From: Kitasatospora aureofaciens
Lineage (GTDB): Bacteria; Actinomycetota; Actinomycetes; Streptomycetales; Streptomycetaceae
Assembly (NCBI GenBank): GCA_000720845.1
Contig: JODU01000014.1
Location: forward strand, 124,001 to 188,000
Length of the DNA stretch: 64,000 bases
Reading direction: 5' to 3'
The notes below the pieces were generated by a model. That model did not search any database and was not told the origin of the DNA. It saw only the letters and a program-made list of their open reading frames with translations. A program made the translations under genes and the position numbers. This document shows positions 7,044 through 15,096 of the stretch, piece by piece (position 1 is the first letter of the stretch; the number at the start of each line of letters is the position of its first letter).

Positions 7044-9491
7044 TCAGTCCTCGTGCCCGAGCTGCAGGTCGCGCTCGGTGCGGCCGCCGCCGGCCACCTG
7101 GAGCACGGTCGCGACCGGCGGGTATCCGGCCGCGATCACGGTGTACTCGCCGGACGACAGGTCCACGAACCGGAACGTGCCGTCGGGACCGGTGGTCAGC
7201 GTGTCCACCACGTTGCCCGCCGCGTCGAGGAGCGTCACGCGCGCGTCCTCCACGACCCGTCCGCCACTGGCCCGCACGGTGCCGCGCAGCACGGCGCCGC
7301 CGGCCAGCTCGACGTCCTGCCGGGTCTCCCGGGCGGCCTGGACGCTGACCGGCAGCGCGGCCGGGCGGAAGGCGGGGGCACTGGCGGCGAGGGTGTACTC
7401 GCCCGCCACCAGCTCCGTGATGACGTAGCCGCCCTCGCGGCCGCTGCGGGTGCTGGCGACGACCTCGCCGTGGACGTTGGTGAGGGTGACGGTCGCGTCG
7501 CGTACGGGGCTGCCGTCGGCGGTCACGACGCTGCCGGCCAGGCGCCCGGCGCCGCCGAGGACCACGTCCAGTTCCACCGGGCGTTCGCCGACCGTCACCG
7601 AGACGGCCTGCGGCTGGTGGCCGCCGGCCGCGGCGATCAGGACGTAGGCCCCGGAGCCGGGCGTGGCCAGCGCGTACCGTCCGTCGTCGCCGCTGGCGCC
7701 CCGGCCGATCTGCTGTCCGCCGACGTCGATGAGGGTGAGGGCCGCGCGGGGCACGACGGTGCCGTCGGGGTGCTGCACCGTGCCGCAGACCGGGATGCCG
7801 CCGGCGTAGGGCGACCGGGCGGGCGGGACCTGGGCGGCCGGCTGTGCGTGCTGGGCCTGCTGCGCGGTCTCCGGGTCGGTGACGGGGGCGTTGTGGGACA
7901 CCAGGGGTTTCTCCTTGAGGAAGAGGGCGATGAGGAGCCCGAGGACGAGCACCGGCACCAGGTAGAGGAAGATCCGCGGCATGGCGTCGGCGTACGCCCC
8001 GATGTAGGCGTCGCGCAGCGCCGGGGGCAGGGAGTGGACGAGCTGGGGCGTGATGGCCTCGGCGTCGGGGAGTCCGGCCCCCGCCTCGGCGGGGATCCGG
8101 TCGGCCAGGGCGTCGGTGAGCCGGCCCGCGAAGAGGGTGCCGAAGACGGCCGCTCCGACGCTGCCGCCGATCTGCCGGAAGTAGTTGTTGGCGCTGGTGG
8201 CGGTGCCCAGGTCGGTGGGGCGCACCGAGTTCTGGACGGCGAGGACCAGGACCGGCATCACCATGCCGATGCCGGCGCCGAGGACGGCCATCCAGATGCT
8301 GTAGTGCAGCCGGGGCGTGTCGGTGTCGAGGCGGGAGAGCAGCCACATGCCGGCGACGGACAGCGCGCTGCCGAGGATCGGGTGGGTCCGGTAGTGACCG
8401 GTGCGGCTGATGAGCTGGCCGGAGATGATCGAGGCACCGACGATGCCGCCCATCATCGGCAGCATCAGCAGGCCGGACTCGGTGGCGCTGGCGCCGTCGA
8501 CCATCTGGAGGAAGGTCGGCAGGTAGCTGGCGGCGCCGAACAGGGCGACGCCGACGACGAGGCCGACCAGGGCGGTGACGTTGAAGATGGAGTCCCGGAA
8601 CAGGCGCAGCGGGATCAGCGGTTCGGGCGCGAAGTGCTCGGCGACCAGGAAGAGCAGGGTGGCCGCGGCCGCTCCGGCGCCGAGGCCGACGATGACCTTC
8701 GAGCCCCACGCGTACTCGGTGCCGCCCCAGCTGGTGAGCAGCACCAGGCAGGTGGAGGCGGCGGCGAGCAGCAGGGCGCCGAGGATGTCCAGGCGGGGCT
8801 TGACCCGCGGCCTGGGCAGCTTGAGGACGACGGCGACGACGGCCATGGTGACCAGGCCGAAGGGCACGTTGATGTAGAAGCACCAGCGCCAGGAGAGGTG
8901 GTCGGTGAAGTAGCCGCCGAGCAGCGGGCCGGCGACCGAGGCGAGTCCGAAGGCGGCGCCGATCAGGCCCATGTACCGGCCGCGTTCGCGGGGCGGCACG
9001 ATGTCCGCGATGATCGCCTGCACGCCGATCATCAGGCCGCCCGCGCCGACGCCCTGCACCGCGCGGAAGGCGATCAGCTGGTCCATGGTCTGCGCGCGTC
9101 CGGCGAGCGCGGAGCCGACGACGAAGACCAGGATGGCGAACTGGAAGACGCCCTTGCGGCCGAAGAGGTCGCCGAGCTTGCCGTAGATCGGCAGGCCGAC
9201 GGTGGAGGTGAGCAGGTAGGCGGTGATCGCCCAGGACATCTTGTCCAGACCGTGCAGCTCACCGACGATCTTCGGCAGCGCCGTGGCGACGATCATCTGC
9301 TCCAGCGCGGCGAGCAGCAGCGCGAGCATCAGCCCGACGAAGACCAGCCGCACCCGGCGCGGGCTCAGCCCGGCGTCGCGCTCCCCGTCCGGCTCCGCAA
9401 CGGGAGACCCAGGGGGTGGCTGGACCGCGACGACCGGTTCGTCCTGTGCGGGACCCCTTACCGGGTCCTGCACCAGAGTGATCCCGCCCAC
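7044..9491 (-). CDS. MFS drug transporter (DHA2/EmrB type) fused to C-terminal carboxypeptidase-regulatory-like repeats
   Basis: 815 aa, GTG start with GAGGGGAG upstream. Residues about 45-530 are a 14-helix DHA2 transporter: LLAALEQMIVATALPKIVGE (motif D1), GKLGDLFGRKGVF (motif A), RAVQGVGAGGLM and GAAFGLASVAGPLLGGYFTD (motif C, proton antiporters). After helix 14 a His/Gln-rich linker leads to three about 80-residue beta-sandwich repeats (about 575-812), each ending in a D/E-x-G-x-Y/F-x-x-x-x-L-x-x-G-x-Y-x-x-x-A pattern (GDDGRYALATPGSGAYVLIA, GREGGYVITELVAGEYTLAA, GPDGTFRFVDLSSGEYTVIA). These are CarboxypepD_reg/CNA-B-like folds. The transporter part predicts proton-coupled efflux; the role of the repeats is unknown. 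Their side of the membrane cannot be decided from sequence, though an even helix count places them in the cytoplasm. Confidence 0.92.
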   Translation of the reverse strand: MGGITLVQDPVRGPAQDEPVVAVQPPPGSPVAEPDGERDAGLSPRRVRLVFVGLMLALLLAALEQMIVATALPKIVGELHGLDKMSWAITAYLLTSTVGLPIYGKLGDLFGRKGVFQFAILVFVVGSALAGRAQTMDQLIAFRAVQGVGAGGLMIGVQAIIADIVPPRERGRYMGLIGAAFGLASVAGPLLGGYFTDHLSWRWCFYINVPFGLVTMAVVAVVLKLPRPRVKPRLDILGALLLAAASTCLVLLTSWGGTEYAWGSKVIVGLGAGAAAATLLFLVAEHFAPEPLIPLRLFRDSIFNVTALVGLVVGVALFGAASYLPTFLQMVDGASATESGLLMLPMMGGIVGASIISGQLISRTGHYRTHPILGSALSVAGMWLLSRLDTDTPRLHYSIWMAVLGAGIGMVMPVLVLAVQNSVRPTDLGTATSANNYFRQIGGSVGAAVFGTLFAGRLTDALADRIPAEAGAGLPDAEAITPQLVHSLPPALRDAYIGAYADAMPRIFLYLVPVLVLGLLIALFLKEKPLVSHNAPVTDPETAQQAQHAQPAAQVPPARSPYAGGIPVCGTVQHPDGTVVPRAALTLIDVGGQQIGRGASGDDGRYALATPGSGAYVLIAAAGGHQPQAVSVTVGERPVELDVVLGGAGRLAGSVVTADGSPVRDATVTLTNVHGEVVASTRSGREGGYVITELVAGEYTLAASAPAFRPAALPVSVQAARETRQDVELAGGAVLRGTVRASGGRVVEDARVTLLDAAGNVVDTLTTGPDGTFRFVDLSSGEYTVIAAGYPPVATVLQVAGGGRTERDLQLGHED

Positions 9492-9641
9492 GTACCGCTC
9501 CCCTCGTCACACCTGCTCACATTTGCCGCCTGAGGCGACAACTGCGAACAAGTGCGACGAGTTACGGACGTACGGCGGGTTCGTGCGGAGATCACTCGAA
9601 CCGGTGAGGCGGCCAACAGCCGCTCCGTGTCTGCTCTTTGG

Positions 9642-10085
9642 CTACTTCTCGACCTCGGTGGCGAGCTTGGCGAGCAGCGCGTCGTAGATCCGGGCGAGGC
9701 CCTTGGGGGCGAAGGTCTTCTCGAAGAAGCCGCCGACGCCGCCCGCGCCCTGCCAGGTGGTGAGCACGACGACCCGGGACTTGCCCTCGCCCGCCGGGGT
9801 GACCCGCCAGGTGGTGACCATGGAGGAGTTGCGGTCCTTCTCGACCAGCTCGCCGTCGCTCGGCTCGGTGACCTCCAGCAGGCAGTCACGGATGCGCTTG
9901 CTGGTGGCCTGGAGCTTCCAGTGCACGAGGGTGCCCTCGCCGTCGCCGCCCTCCCGGACCTCGTACTCGCTGAAGTGCTCGGGCAGCAGCTTCTCGCGGG
10001 TGCCGCTGTAGTCGGCGAGGGTGTCGAACACCGTCTCCGCGTCCGCTGCGACGATCCGCTCCGTCGTCGCCTCGACCTGCGCCAT
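9642..10085 (-). CDS. SRPBCC (START/Bet v1-like) family protein
   Basis: 147 aa. The START-like fold is recognised from the N-terminal strand TERIVAADAETVFDTLADYS, the central VTPAGEGKSRVVVLTTW and the long C-terminal helix FAPKGLARIYDALLAKLATE. Such proteins bind hydrophobic ligands or act as polyketide cyclase-like proteins; no ligand can be named here. The ATG at 10085 (MAQVEATTER) has GGAGGAACCCG directly upstream; an upstream in-frame start would add an unlikely 31-residue tail. It is transcribed divergently from the radical SAM gene. Confidence 0.85.
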   Translation of the reverse strand: MAQVEATTERIVAADAETVFDTLADYSGTREKLLPEHFSEYEVREGGDGEGTLVHWKLQATSKRIRDCLLEVTEPSDGELVEKDRNSSMVTTWRVTPAGEGKSRVVVLTTWQGAGGVGGFFEKTFAPKGLARIYDALLAKLATEVEK

Positions 10086-10199
10086 CGGGTTCCTCCAGGG
10101 CCTGGTTCTCGGGTTCGGGGCAAGCCAACCACCCCGCCGCCCGGCCACCAAATCGGGGGGCGCGAAGCAGCCCCGCACGACTGGCCCGCACGATCAAGG

Positions 10200-10217
10200 G
10201 AACAAGTGTTCTATTGT
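10200..10217 (+). promoter_or_regulatory. LexA (SOS/Cheo-type) box overlapping the radical SAM gene promoter
   Basis: GAACAAGTGTTC fits the Gram-positive LexA consensus GAAC-N4-GTTC, with purines and pyrimidines where the Cheo box expects them. It is followed at once by a -10-like TATTGT (10212-10217), so a bound repressor would cover the promoter. The start codon is 28 nt further on. Confidence 0.6.
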
Positions 10218-10244
10218 GTCGGCAGTGCTACCGAGGAGGCCTCA

Positions 10245-11291
10245 ATGCGCTGGGAGAACCTCACGGACTCCGACCACGCCCGGGCGGCGGACACCGCGCT
10301 GTTCGGTGCGGACGCCGTCGTCACCCGCACCTTCGACACGCCCGAGTTCCGCGGCATCACCTTCCACGAGGTGCGCGCCCGCTCGATCCTGAACCGGGTG
10401 CCGGGGGCCTCGCGCATGCCGTTCGAGTGGACGGTGAACCCCTACCGGGGCTGCACGCACGCGTGCGTGTACTGCTTCGCGCGCAAGACGCACAGCTATC
10501 TGGACCTCGACACGGGGCTCGGCTTCGACTCCCAGATCGTCGTCAAGGTGAACGCGCCCGAGCTGCTGCGCCGCCAGCTGGCCTCGCGCCGCTGGCAGGG
10601 CGAGCACGTCGCGATGGGCACCAACGTCGACTGCTACCAGCGCGCGGAGGGACGCTACCGGCTGATGCCGGGCATCATCGAGGCCCTCACCGAGCGGGCG
10701 AACCCCTTCTCGATCCTCACCAAGGGCACGCTGATCCTGCGCGATATGGACCTGCTGACCCGGGCCGCCCGGGTGACGGACGTGGGGATATCGGTCTCGG
10801 TCGGCTTCACCGACGCGGACCTGTGGCGCACCGTGGAGCCGGGCACCCCGACACCGGAGCGCCGGCTGGAGGTCGTCCGGGCCCTCGGCGAGCACGGCAT
10901 CGGCTGCGGGGTGCTGATGGCCCCGGTCATCCCCTTCCTCGGCGACGAGCCGGCCCAGCTGCGGGCCACCGTGCGCGCCATCGCCGCCGCGGGCGCCACC
11001 TCGGTGACGCCCCTGGTGCTGCACCTGCGCCCGGGCGCCCTCGAGTGGTTCATGGACTGGCTGGGCCGGCACCACCCGCACCTGGTCCGCCGCTACGAAC
11101 GGCTCTACGCGGACGGCGCCTACGCCCCGACGTGGTACCAGCGCCGGATCACCCGCCAGGTGCACGATCTCGCGCGCGAGTACGGCATCGGTCCCGCGCG
11201 CGCGGAGATGCCGCGAAGGACCGCCGAGCCGGAGCACTCGCGGTCGGCCGAGCCCCCGGCCACCGAGCCGGTACAGCTCTCCCTCATCTGA
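10245..11291 (+). CDS. Radical SAM protein, Rv2578c family (SplB/photolyase-like)
   Basis: 348 aa. The 4Fe-4S/SAM motif is NPYRGCTHACVYCFAR (Cys at about 70, 74, 77), followed by SAM-fold features such as MGTNVDCYQRAEGRYRLMPG and VGISVSVGF. This family is annotated as spore-photoproduct-lyase-like or DNA-repair photolyase; the actual reaction is not established. ATG at 10245 is preceded by GAGGAGG at correct spacing. A LexA-like box overlaps the promoter, consistent with induction by DNA damage; as I recall, the mycobacterial homologue Rv2578c has been listed in the LexA regulon. Divergent from the SRPBCC gene. Confidence 0.9.
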   Translation: MRWENLTDSDHARAADTALFGADAVVTRTFDTPEFRGITFHEVRARSILNRVPGASRMPFEWTVNPYRGCTHACVYCFARKTHSYLDLDTGLGFDSQIVVKVNAPELLRRQLASRRWQGEHVAMGTNVDCYQRAEGRYRLMPGIIEALTERANPFSILTKGTLILRDMDLLTRAARVTDVGISVSVGFTDADLWRTVEPGTPTPERRLEVVRALGEHGIGCGVLMAPVIPFLGDEPAQLRATVRAIAAAGATSVTPLVLHLRPGALEWFMDWLGRHHPHLVRRYERLYADGAYAPTWYQRRITRQVHDLAREYGIGPARAEMPRRTAEPEHSRSAEPPATEPVQLSLI

Positions 11292-11494
11292 CGGCCTTCG
11301 AGCACACGCTCCCGCCCGGCGCCGTCAGCCCACCGGAGTGTCCGAGCAAGAGCATTGGAGGGCATCTTCCGACCCAATCGGGTCAAGTATCGACAGGCCT
11401 CGTTCTTCCCAAGCCGCTCCCCGGGACCATCCGGCGAGGACCGCGACCCGCGCGGACCGCAGCCTCTCCGTCCTGGGAGTCCTGGGAGAACGTC

Positions 11495-13093
11495 ATGAGA
11501 CAACGCGCAGCCGTGCTGTGCGGCGCCGCCGTCATCGCCGCCGGGACCGTCACCGCCGTACCCGCCGCGCCCGCCGACGCGAGCGCACCGCGGCCCACGC
11601 GCCCCGCGCCCGCCACGACCGCCGCCGGCCCGCACTGGAAGAAGTGCGCCACGGAGGACTATCCGACGCTCCAGTGCGCGTCCCTGAAGGTGCCGCTGGA
11701 CCACGCGCGTCCGCGCGGGAGGCAGATCACGCTGGCGCTGTCGCGCGTCCCGCACACCGCCAAGACCTACCAGGGCCCCCTGCTGGTGAATCCCGGCGGC
11801 CCCGGCGGCAGCGGGCTGACGCTCGCCGGGTTCGTGGCGTCGTCGCTGCCCGCGGAGGTGGCCGCCCAGTACGACGTCATCGGCTTCGACCCGCGCGGCG
11901 TGGGAAAGAGCGCCCCCGCGCTGGACTGCCTGCCGGGCCACTTCGACCCGGTGCGGCCCGACTCGGTGCCGGCCACGCCGGACGTCGAGCGGGCCAACCT
12001 GACGCGGGCCGAGTCCTTCGCCGACGCCTGCGGCGACAAGTACGCGGACGTCCTGCCCCACATCGGCACGGTCGACGCCGCGCGGGACGTGGACGCGATC
12101 CGCGCGGCGCTCGGTGCCGAGAAACTCAACTACTTCGGCTACTCCTACGGCACCTACCTGGGCGCCGTCTACGCCAAGCTCTACCCGCAACGGGTGCGGC
12201 GGCTGGTCCTGGACTCCGTCGTCGGGCCGGACGACGTCTGGTACGAGGCCAACCTCAACCAGGACCTCGCCTTCAACGACCGCCACCGCGCGTTCCTGGC
12301 CTGGATCGCCGAGCACGACCGGGCCTACGGCCTGGGCACCGACCCCGAACGCGTCGAGGCCGCCTGGTACGCGATGCGGGCGGCGCTGGCGAAGCGGCCC
12401 GCCGGCGGGAAGGTCGGTGCCTCCGAGCTGGAGGACACCTACATGCCGGGCGGGTACTACAACGGCTACTGGCCCTACCTGGCCGAGGCGTTCGCCGCGT
12501 ACGTGAACGACGGGGACACCGGCCCGCTGGTCGAGGCCTACGAGAACTTCGGGGCCCCGGACGCCTCCGGGGACAACGGCTACAGCGTCTACACCGCGGT
12601 GCAGTGCCGCGACGCCGGCTGGCCGCGGGACTGGGAGGAGTGGCGCGACGACAGCTGGGGCCTGTACGAGAAGGCGCCCTTCCTGGTGTGGAACAACGCC
12701 TGGTACAACGCGCCGTGCGCGTTCTGGCCCACACCGTCCCGGGAGCCGGTGGACGTCGCCAACGGCGAACTGCCCCCGGTCCTGCTGTTCCAGGCGACCG
12801 GCGACGCGGCCACCCCGTACGAGGGCGGCGTCACCGCGCACCGGCTGCTGCGCGACTCCGCCCTCGTCGTCGAGGAGGGCGGCGGGAACCACGGCATCAC
12901 GCTGAGCGGGAACGACTGCCTGGACGGGCACCTGGCCGCCTATCTCACCGACGGCACCGTGCCGCACGGCGACGGTGGCGAGGCCGACGCGGTGTGCCCG
13001 GCGCTGCCGGACCCGAAGCCGCTGGAGTCCAAGGCTGCTTCCACCTCCTCGCGGGGTTCCACCCTGCACGGGCTGCTCGGCTTCCGCGGCTAG
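11495..13093 (+). CDS. Secreted alpha/beta hydrolase, tripeptidyl aminopeptidase (SlpD/SlpE/Tap) type
   Basis: 532 aa exported serine hydrolase. A signal peptide is evident: MRQR, hydrophobic core AAVLCGAAVIAAGTVTAVPA, cleavage probably after the Ala-rich AAPADA. The mature domain begins with WKKCATEDYPTLQCASLKVP and has LLVNPGGPGGSG (oxyanion region), VIGFDPRGVGKS, the nucleophile elbow GYSYGTYLG (Ser near 217), then LLFQATGDAATPYEGG (Asp) and GGGNHGITL (His), plus the C-terminal TAP-like domain. Streptomyces Tap homologues remove tripeptides from extracellular proteins. No lipobox Cys is visible, so it is probably released. ATG at 11495 follows GGGAGAA. Monocistronic by spacing. Confidence 0.92.
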   Translation: MRQRAAVLCGAAVIAAGTVTAVPAAPADASAPRPTRPAPATTAAGPHWKKCATEDYPTLQCASLKVPLDHARPRGRQITLALSRVPHTAKTYQGPLLVNPGGPGGSGLTLAGFVASSLPAEVAAQYDVIGFDPRGVGKSAPALDCLPGHFDPVRPDSVPATPDVERANLTRAESFADACGDKYADVLPHIGTVDAARDVDAIRAALGAEKLNYFGYSYGTYLGAVYAKLYPQRVRRLVLDSVVGPDDVWYEANLNQDLAFNDRHRAFLAWIAEHDRAYGLGTDPERVEAAWYAMRAALAKRPAGGKVGASELEDTYMPGGYYNGYWPYLAEAFAAYVNDGDTGPLVEAYENFGAPDASGDNGYSVYTAVQCRDAGWPRDWEEWRDDSWGLYEKAPFLVWNNAWYNAPCAFWPTPSREPVDVANGELPPVLLFQATGDAATPYEGGVTAHRLLRDSALVVEEGGGNHGITLSGNDCLDGHLAAYLTDGTVPHGDGGEADAVCPALPDPKPLESKAASTSSRGSTLHGLLGFRG

Positions 13094-13153
13094 CCGTCCC
13101 GTCCGCCACACCCCGTCGGGGACGTTGTCAGTGCCGTGGTCCACGATGGACGC

Positions 13154-13552
13154 ATGAGTGAGCTGACCAGGATCCCGGCCCCCGAGGGCGTCGCGCCCGC
13201 CGCGCAGTACACCCATGTCGTCCTCGGCACCGGGCGGTTCGTGGCCGTCTCGGGGCAGCTCGCGCTGGACGAGGACGGCAGGGTGGTCGGCGAGGGCGAC
13301 CCCGCGGCCCAGGCCCGCCAGGTCTTCGAGAACCTGCGCCGGTGCCTCGCCGCGGCCGGTGCGACCTTCGACGACGTGGTGAAGCTGACCTTCTTCGTCA
13401 CGGACATGGCCCACATGGGCGCGGTCCGCGCGGCCCGCGCCGAGCACATACCCGACGACCGGCTGCCGGCCGCCTCGGCCGTGCAGGTGGCCGCGCTGGT
13501 CCGGCCGGAGTTCCTCATGGAGATCGAGGCGTTCGCGGTCGTGGCGCGGTGA
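13154..13552 (+). CDS. RidA family protein (reactive enamine/imine deaminase type)
   Basis: 132 aa, usual RidA/YjgF length. Features: GRFVAVSGQLALDEDGRVVG, DPAAQARQVFENLRRCLAAA, VVKLTFFVTDMAHM and a C-terminal VQVAALVRPEFLMEIEAFAV with the conserved Arg that holds the substrate carboxylate in active RidA proteins. It probably hydrolyses 2-aminoacrylate-like intermediates; subgroup not resolved. Start ATG 13154 has no Shine-Dalgarno; CACGAT 6 nt upstream may be a leaderless -10. Its stop overlaps the GTG of the acetyltransferase (GTGA), so the pair is coupled. Confidence 0.9.
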   Translation: MSELTRIPAPEGVAPAAQYTHVVLGTGRFVAVSGQLALDEDGRVVGEGDPAAQARQVFENLRRCLAAAGATFDDVVKLTFFVTDMAHMGAVRAARAEHIPDDRLPAASAVQVAALVRPEFLMEIEAFAVVAR

Positions 13553-14088
13553 GCGGTCCGCAGGCGCGCGTGCGGGTGCGGGAGATGGTCCTCGCGGACT
13601 GCGACCGCGTGTCCCTGATCCGGGTCCGGGGCTGGCAGCACGCCTACCGTGGCCTGATGCCGCAGCCGCACCTCGACGCGATGAACCCCGCCGCCGACGC
13701 CGAGCGGCGTCGCGACCTGTTCGCCCGGGCCCCGGAGGACCTGGTGAACCTGGTCGCCGAGGACGAGGGCGGCGAGGTCGTCGGCTGGGCCTGCCACGGT
13801 CCCTACCGGGACGGCGAGGCGCGCACCGCGGACGCCGAGTTGTACGCCCTCTACGTCGACACCGCACGGCTCGGCGCGGGCGCCGGGCGGGCCCTGCTCG
13901 GGGAGTCGGTGCGCCGGTGCGAGAGTGCCGGGCACGGGCGCATGCTCCTGTGGGTGCTCAAGGGCAACACCCGCGCCCGGCGCTTCTACGAGCGGGCGGG
14001 CTTCCGCCCCGACGGTGCCGAGGAGTCCTCCGAGGTGGACGGCGTCCCGGTGCCCGAGGTGCGCTACGCGCGGGCGCTGGACGGCTGA
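13549..14088 (+). CDS. GNAT family N-acetyltransferase
   Basis: 179 aa. The GNAT fold is clear: N-terminal VRVREMVLADCDRVSLIRVR, then ELYALYVDTARLGAGAGRAL with the acetyl-CoA pyrophosphate loop RLGAGAGRALL, LLWVLKGNTRARRFYERAGF (motif B), ending RYARAL. Start is GTG at 13549, overlapping the RidA stop codon by 4 nt. Substrate unknown; coupling to RidA suggests small amine or amino-acid metabolism (inference). Confidence 0.9.
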   Translation: MSGPQARVRVREMVLADCDRVSLIRVRGWQHAYRGLMPQPHLDAMNPAADAERRRDLFARAPEDLVNLVAEDEGGEVVGWACHGPYRDGEARTADAELYALYVDTARLGAGAGRALLGESVRRCESAGHGRMLLWVLKGNTRARRFYERAGFRPDGAEESSEVDGVPVPEVRYARALDG

Positions 14089-14120
14089 CGGCTCGTCACC
14101 GCTCCCTCACCGGCCGCCAC

Positions 14121-14714
14121 TCACCGCTGCCCCGGGATGCGCGCCAGCGCCCGCACCGCCGCCTCGGCCAGCGCCGGGTGGGCGAGGGCGTCGTTCAGGA
14201 CGGGGGCCGCGCGCTCGTCGCCGAGGGCGCCGAGGCCCTCGACGCAGGCGAGCGCGACGCGCCGGTAGGGGTCGTGCGGGCGCAGCCGCCGCTCCAGCGT
14301 GGTGATCAGCGCGGGCACCGACTCCGGAGCCCGCAGCTCGGCCAGCAGCCGTACCGGGTGCAGGGCGTAGGCGACCCGCAGCTCGTTGGTGGCGAGGGCC
14401 GCGGCCGCGCGGGCGGTGCGCGGGTCGCCGAGGCGGGCCAGGGCGTGGGCGGCCGAGGCGCAGCGCGGCGGGTCGCGGTGGTTGAGCAGGAGCACGAGCG
14501 ATTCGAAGGCCCGCCGGTCCCCCGCCGCACCCAGCCGGAAGGCGGCCAGCTCCCGGGCCCACAGCGGGTGTCCGGGCTCGGTGAGCACGGCGGCCAGCTC
14601 GTCGTGGTCCTTCGTCGCCACGAGCCGGTCGTACACCGTCGTGGCCTCCGGAACACCCGAGGCCACCGCCTCGGCCCGTAAGCGCTCCGTGAGCGCCCGC
14701 AACTCTTCGTCCAT
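14121..14714 (-). CDS. HEAT-repeat protein
   Basis: 197 aa, built of repeated helical pairs: RELAAFRLGAAGDRRAFESL, SAAHALARLGDPRTARAAAA, RLLAELRAPESVPALITTLE and ALACVEGLGALGDERAAPVL. These are HEAT/PBS-lyase-type repeats, usually protein-protein scaffolds. No catalytic motif. It converges on the GNAT gene with a 32-nt gap. ATG 14714 has no Shine-Dalgarno but TAACCT lies 7 nt before it, suggesting a leaderless message. Specific function unknown. Confidence 0.85.
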   Translation of the reverse strand: MDEELRALTERLRAEAVASGVPEATTVYDRLVATKDHDELAAVLTEPGHPLWARELAAFRLGAAGDRRAFESLVLLLNHRDPPRCASAAHALARLGDPRTARAAAALATNELRVAYALHPVRLLAELRAPESVPALITTLERRLRPHDPYRRVALACVEGLGALGDERAAPVLNDALAHPALAEAAVRALARIPGQR

Positions 14715-14721
14715 GACACCG

Positions 14722-14727
14722 AGGTTA
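14722..14727 (-). promoter_or_regulatory. -10 hexamer of likely leaderless HEAT-protein promoter
   Basis: Minus-strand TAACCT, 7 nt before the ATG at 14714. No ribosome binding site between them. Confidence 0.45.
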
Positions 14728-15096
14728 GGGGCGTCACACGGGGTGTGGGACCTACATCACGAACACCGGGGGCTGGCGCGCTCGTTACCCGCGGGTTAAC
14801 CTCAGACGAGCGGGTCACCCACCCGCAGCAACTCCTCACGGTGGTTTGGTGACGCAGCCACCGGGAGGGCAGTCGGTCCGGTACCTCGGGTACCGCATCA
14901 GGACCCGGCCCCGGGACAGGGCCGGTCAAGGCCGCCGGCCGGGCGTGTGCACGCCCTCCGCGACGGCACCGGGCGTGTGCGCCAGTCGCCCGGCGACACC
15001 CGCACTCCCTTCCTTCCTCTTCCACGCACCCGGTGCGCCCCCTCGGCGCATCCGCGGGCGTGTTCCCGTCGTCACCCTCATTCCTGGAGTCCCGCG
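14728..15096. other. Intergenic region between the HEAT-protein and hydroxybutyryl-CoA dehydrogenase genes
   Basis: About 370 nt with no convincing gene. It holds the inverted repeat CGGTACC-TCG-GGTACCG (14879-14895, perfect 7-bp arms, 3-nt spacer), a possible operator for the dehydrogenase gene. The last part carries CTGGAG 9 nt before the ATG at 15097. No RNA gene is visible. Confidence 0.5.

Noticed and set aside
6898..8883. Long N-terminal extension of the SpoIIE-type protein
   Set aside because: The extension is Arg/Pro/His-rich, lies antisense-in-frame over the MFS gene, and the PAS domain starts just after the ATG at 6897.
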